Assembly (NCBI GenBank): GCA_031253995.1 | Contig: JAIRVG010000088.1 | Span: forward strand, 1 to 46,821 | Reading direction: 5' to 3' | Length of the DNA: 46,821 nucleotides | Source of the DNA: Paucimonas sp. | GTDB taxonomy: Bacteria > Pseudomonadota > Gammaproteobacteria > Pseudomonadales > Pseudomonadaceae | Shown here: positions 44,117 through 46,821 of the stretch, in pieces | Position numbering within the stretch: the first letter of the stretch is position 1 | Layout of the letters: the number at the start of each line of letters is the position of its first letter | The notes under the pieces: model-generated | Databases searched by the model: none | Seen by the model: only the letters and a program-made list of their open reading frames with translations | What the model was told of the DNA's origin: nothing | Made by a program: the position numbers and the translations under genes

Positions 44117-44154
44117 GACCGTGCGGGAGCGGGTGAACCCGCTCCCACACGGTC
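44117..44154. repeat. REP-like hairpin after the oxidoreductase
   Basis: gaccgtg-c-gggagcgggt-gaa-cccgctccc-a-cacggtc: a long imperfect palindrome with the gcgggtgaacccgc core, between convergent genes. It may also aid termination. Confidence 0.75.
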
Positions 44155-44180
44155 CGTGCTAAATCAATGGCGTGAGAGGC

Positions 44181-44798
44181 TCAGACGTTAAGAGGATCCT
44201 CCCGATCCTCCTTGTCCTTGCGCAGCTGCGCCGGATCCGCCGCCTCCACCTCGCTGACCGGCTTGATCAGCGTCTGCGCCGCTACTGCCGCCTGCATCTG
44301 CGGCTCCACGGCGGCCATCGACTTGATCTCGCCTTCTTCCTTCAAGCGCTGGGCAATCTGCTTGTCGATCGCGTCCTTCTTCTCCGGCGGCAGGGCCTCG
44401 TAGTCCTCCTCGGTCAGCCCCAGCTCGTTGAGCATCTTCAGGCGGATCTTCTCTTCGGGAGACAGCGCCATGTAGTCGCGGAACTGCTGCGCCGCGCTGG
44501 TACCTTTCACCGTGCTGTCGGATTCGCCCAGGCTGGCGGTTTCGCTCGACTCCGTGGAACCGCTGTTCTGCAGCACCACCTTGAGCTTGGCGAAGGCCTC
44601 GTCCTGGGCGTCCTTGGCATCCTGGTAGGTCGAGTCCGAGGCACTGCGCGAGCTGCTGGCGCTGGCGACAGTGGACACCGCCGAGGCCGTCGCGGTCTCG
44701 GACTGGTAAGCTTGCGCATCGGCGCCGGGAATGGCAGCCAGCGTGCGATGTTGACTGACCGCAATGTTTTGCCAGCCATGGCCGTTGATGATGCTCAC
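44181..44798 (-). CDS. Hypothetical protein, Ala/Ser-rich with charged helical C-terminus
   Basis: 205 residues, GTG start at 44798 with aaaggag upstream. The N-terminus (MSIINGHGWQNIAVSQHR) has no signal peptide. Residues 35-60 are Ser/Ala-rich low complexity. The C-terminal half (LSPEEKIRLKMLNELGLTEEDYEALPPEKK) is predicted helical and acidic. No family I can name. It is divergent from the FliA-type promoter/dioxygenase unit. Confidence 0.72.
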   Translation of the reverse strand: MSIINGHGWQNIAVSQHRTLAAIPGADAQAYQSETATASAVSTVASASSSRSASDSTYQDAKDAQDEAFAKLKVVLQNSGSTESSETASLGESDSTVKGTSAAQQFRDYMALSPEEKIRLKMLNELGLTEEDYEALPPEKKDAIDKQIAQRLKEEGEIKSMAAVEPQMQAAVAAQTLIKPVSEVEAADPAQLRKDKEDREDPLNV

Positions 44799-45131
44799 GG
44801 GATCACACTCCTTTGGGTTGGGGTACGGTCCGGTTTACCGGGCAATAGCTGTGCCAGTCTGGTGCAGCCCAGTAAAACCGGCCCTTCCAGCCATGCCGGG
44901 CGACTTGCCTTTGCCACCTGCAGGAAGCAACTTGCCGCTGGCGGCAAGGCGAACGGCACTAAAGTTTGTGCACGTGATGCCGATCACAAGAACACGAGAG
45001 CCGGGCCATGACCCGGTGTCCCATGCGGTTGGAGTTCCCTGCCGGAGGGGCAGGGTGGCGTCGCCTTGCGTCCACTTCAATTCATGGCCCGCCTTGAGCG
45101 GCGGGCATCGGTCTTTATGAGGAAGAGGCGT
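44799..45131. other. Divergent intergenic region with a FliA promoter (333 bp)
   Basis: No credible gene. It contains a cttgccgctggcggcaag hairpin (about 44931-44948), a consensus sigma-28 promoter at 44960-44986 and two GC hairpins in the 5' leader (ccctgccggaggggcaggg near 45040; gcccgccttgagcggcgggc near 45088). Confidence 0.7.
44960..44986 (+). promoter_or_regulatory. Consensus FliA (sigma-28) promoter
   Basis: -35 taaagttt (44960-44967), 11-bp spacer, -10 gccgatca (44979-44986): one mismatch to TAAAGTTT-N11-GCCGATAA. It is directed at the dioxygenase/methyltransferase pair, which would place both in the late flagellar regulon. Confidence 0.75.
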
Positions 45132-45998
45132 ATGAATCTTTACATCAACCAGTTGCAGAACAAGCCGGCATTCCGCGAGCAGGTCTACGCGGGCGATATC
45201 TTCCTCGACACCAACCTGCGCAGCGCCCACGACCTGTGCGCGCTGGCCCGGCACAGTATCACCGAGGCCTTCGACGGCGAGATCGACCACGTCTCGCTGC
45301 ACAAGATGATGCCGGTGGAAACCTTCGTCGAGCACGTTACCCGCCTCAAGGGCAAGTTCACCAACGGCCCGCAGGCCAAGGCGCTGATCCGCGACTACGT
45401 GCTGGAAATCGGCGCCAACCCGGACGACTACCTGTTCGACGTGCCGCGTATCCGTGTCGTGCCCAACTACAACTACCTGCACGCCGGTGTCAGCTATGCC
45501 TACAAGCCGCACCGCGACACGTGGTACGGCAACGTCGATTGCCAGATCAACACCTGGATGCCGATCTACAGCATCGAGCCCGAGCAGACCATGATGATCA
45601 ACCCGGCCTACTTCACCCGGCCGGTAGAGAACTCGTCCCATAGCTGGAGCCTGACCGACTGGATCACCAACCAGCGCATCAAGGCCAAGGACAACATCAC
45701 CGAGGAAACCCGCGTGCACCCGGTGCCGCTGGAAGAGGTCGACGCTTCCTCGGAGATCCGCGTGGCCGGCAACAGCGGCGAGATACTGACGTTCTCCGGC
45801 TCGCACCTGCATGGCACCGTGGCCAACCTCACCGACCGCATTCGTTTCAGCGTGGACTTCCGCCTGATCCACCTGCAAGACCTGATTCAGAAGCGCGGAG
45901 CGCCCAACGTCGACAACGGCTGTTTCGACGTGGAAGCCGGCTTCAAAGACCTTTTCCATGCCAGCGACTTTTCGCAATTCCAGGGAGTTAATCCATGA
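45132..45998 (+). CDS. 2-Oxoglutarate/Fe(II) dioxygenase-like protein
   Basis: 288 residues with a jelly-roll oxygenase pattern: candidate facial triad His127-x-Asp129 (KPHRDTWYG) and a distal His at 225 or 227 (FSGSHLHGT), with Arg238 (LTDRIRFSVDFR) as a possible 2-oxoglutarate anchor. ATG 45132 is chosen for the aagagg ribosome site. Phytanoyl-CoA dioxygenase-like enzymes of this kind hydroxylate small molecules or sugars. Its stop overlaps the methyltransferase start (atga), so the two are coupled. The FliA promoter suggests flagellin-glycan modification; unproven. Confidence 0.75.
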   Translation: MNLYINQLQNKPAFREQVYAGDIFLDTNLRSAHDLCALARHSITEAFDGEIDHVSLHKMMPVETFVEHVTRLKGKFTNGPQAKALIRDYVLEIGANPDDYLFDVPRIRVVPNYNYLHAGVSYAYKPHRDTWYGNVDCQINTWMPIYSIEPEQTMMINPAYFTRPVENSSHSWSLTDWITNQRIKAKDNITEETRVHPVPLEEVDASSEIRVAGNSGEILTFSGSHLHGTVANLTDRIRFSVDFRLIHLQDLIQKRGAPNVDNGCFDVEAGFKDLFHASDFSQFQGVNP

Positions 45999-46717
45999 CC
46001 AAGCGTCGTCTGACCGCTGCCGAGGTCGAGTACAACGAAAAGCGTGCCAGCGTGCTGAGCCGCGTCGATGCCCAATACGTGGCCGATGCCCCCTTCGTGT
46101 TCGCCAACCGCATCGCCGTGACCGCGGCGCTGTCGCGGATCGAACTGTTCAAGATGGTCCAGGACGTACCGGGCGCCATCGTTGAGTGCGGCGTGTACAA
46201 GGGCAACTCGTTGATGCTCTACATGCAGTTGTCGATGATCCTCGAGCCGTACGCGATCAACCGCTCGATCATCGGTTTCGACACCTTCCAGGGCTTTGCC
46301 AGCATCGACGAGAAGGAAGACCCGGCGGACATCAACGAGAAGATGTTCTCCGACACCGACGAGACCCTGATCCAGGACATGATCGACGCCAACGACCTGA
46401 TCCGTCCGGTCAACCGCATCCCGCGTTGCGAGATCGTCAAGGGCGACATCCTCGAAACCGTGCCGGCCTTCGTCAAGACCCGTCCGGACCTGGTGGTGGC
46501 GATGCTGATCCTCGACACCGACCTGTATTCGTCGACCAAGGTGGCGCTGGAAACCTTCCTGCCGTACATGCCGAAGGGCGCCATCGTGGTGCTGGACGAA
46601 GTTGCCTACCGTAACTTCCCTGGCGAGACCGCAGCGCTGCGCGATGTGCTGGACCTGAACAAGGTGGAGCTGAAGCGTTTGCCGTTCGATTCGACCGTGG
46701 GTTATTTCCGCGTCTGA
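45995..46717 (+). CDS. TylF/MycF-type SAM-dependent O-methyltransferase
   Basis: 240-residue class I methyltransferase of the macrocin-O-methyltransferase family: SAM motif GAIVECGVYKGNS (60-72), IGFDTFQGFAS (about 93-103), and the metal-binding acidic strands ILDTDLYSSTK and VVLDEV. Family members O-methylate deoxysugars. It starts inside the stop codon of the dioxygenase gene. With the FliA promoter upstream, an attractive role is methylation of a flagellin-linked sugar such as a viosamine derivative. The 46718-46821 end of the window shows nothing further. Confidence 0.87.
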   Translation: MTKRRLTAAEVEYNEKRASVLSRVDAQYVADAPFVFANRIAVTAALSRIELFKMVQDVPGAIVECGVYKGNSLMLYMQLSMILEPYAINRSIIGFDTFQGFASIDEKEDPADINEKMFSDTDETLIQDMIDANDLIRPVNRIPRCEIVKGDILETVPAFVKTRPDLVVAMLILDTDLYSSTKVALETFLPYMPKGAIVVLDEVAYRNFPGETAALRDVLDLNKVELKRLPFDSTVGYFRV

Positions 46718-46821
46718 CCGTCGTAGAAACAAACACGGGGACCGGGTCCAGGTGGAAGCTGCATTGCCAGGGATTGCTTTGGTGGCTCGACCACACCTAT
46801 GTAAGGCCAGCACCCTCCAGA

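Noticed and set aside
45053..45070. Possible sigma-54 promoter (tggcgtcgccttgcg)
   Set aside because: The GG and GC elements are separated by 9 rather than 10 bp, and the sequence falls in the leader downstream of a much better FliA promoter.

Overview
The window is a chromosomal segment of a Pseudomonas. The conserved block alaS - lysC - rsmA - tRNA-Ser - tRNA-Arg - mgtE, an AmrZ regulator, a gcd/PQQ-receptor pair and Pseudomonas-type REP palindromes all point there, probably to the fluorescens/putida side of the genus. G+C is high throughout, all genes look intact, and I see no integrase, transposase, phage gene or CRISPR array. alaS is cut by the left edge.

Layout. 1-8300: housekeeping genes (alanyl-tRNA synthetase, aspartate kinase, RsmA, three tRNAs, the Mg transporter MgtE, AmrZ, an orphan PhnN). 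8305-9492: an MFS efflux-type transporter. 9881-27351: a large accessory catabolic region with (a) a sugar/inositol-type MFS importer and an OprB porin; (b) a hydroxyquinol ring-cleavage module (Dabb protein, hydroxyquinol 1,2-dioxygenase, LysR, maleylacetate reductase, NTF2-like protein, a second paralogous LysR); (c) a divergent operon with an IolE-like TIM-barrel enzyme, an inositol-2-dehydrogenase-like oxidoreductase, a second Gfo/Idh/MocA oxidoreductase and a ChvE-GguA-GguB type sugar ABC importer; (d) a second TIM-barrel isomerase divergent from a LacI regulator. 27684-32292: membrane glucose dehydrogenase gcd, preceded by two identical LacI-type palindromes and followed by a PqqU-type TonB-dependent receptor. 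32329-44800: ordinary accessory genes (two EamA exporters, MarR with an aminotransferase, a chemoreceptor, an ABC exporter, AraC, TraX, Rrf2 with an FAD oxidoreductase). 44960-46717: a consensus FliA (sigma-28) promoter upstream of a 2-oxoglutarate dioxygenase-like protein and a TylF/MycF-type O-methyltransferase, suggesting flagellin-glycan decoration.

The most interesting signal is how the accessory region is wired. Maleylacetate reductase and the NTF2-like gene lie downstream of a LysR whose promoter region is shared with the cyclitol/sugar operon. A close paralogue of that LysR sits divergently from the hydroxyquinol dioxygenase. No phenol hydroxylase is present to make hydroxyquinol. The gene set would fit a route in which a deoxy-cyclitol (quercitol type) is imported, oxidised, dehydrated twice to hydroxyquinol and then ring-cleaved. 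This is inference from gene content; release of a phenolic aglycone from a 3-keto-glycoside is the main alternative.
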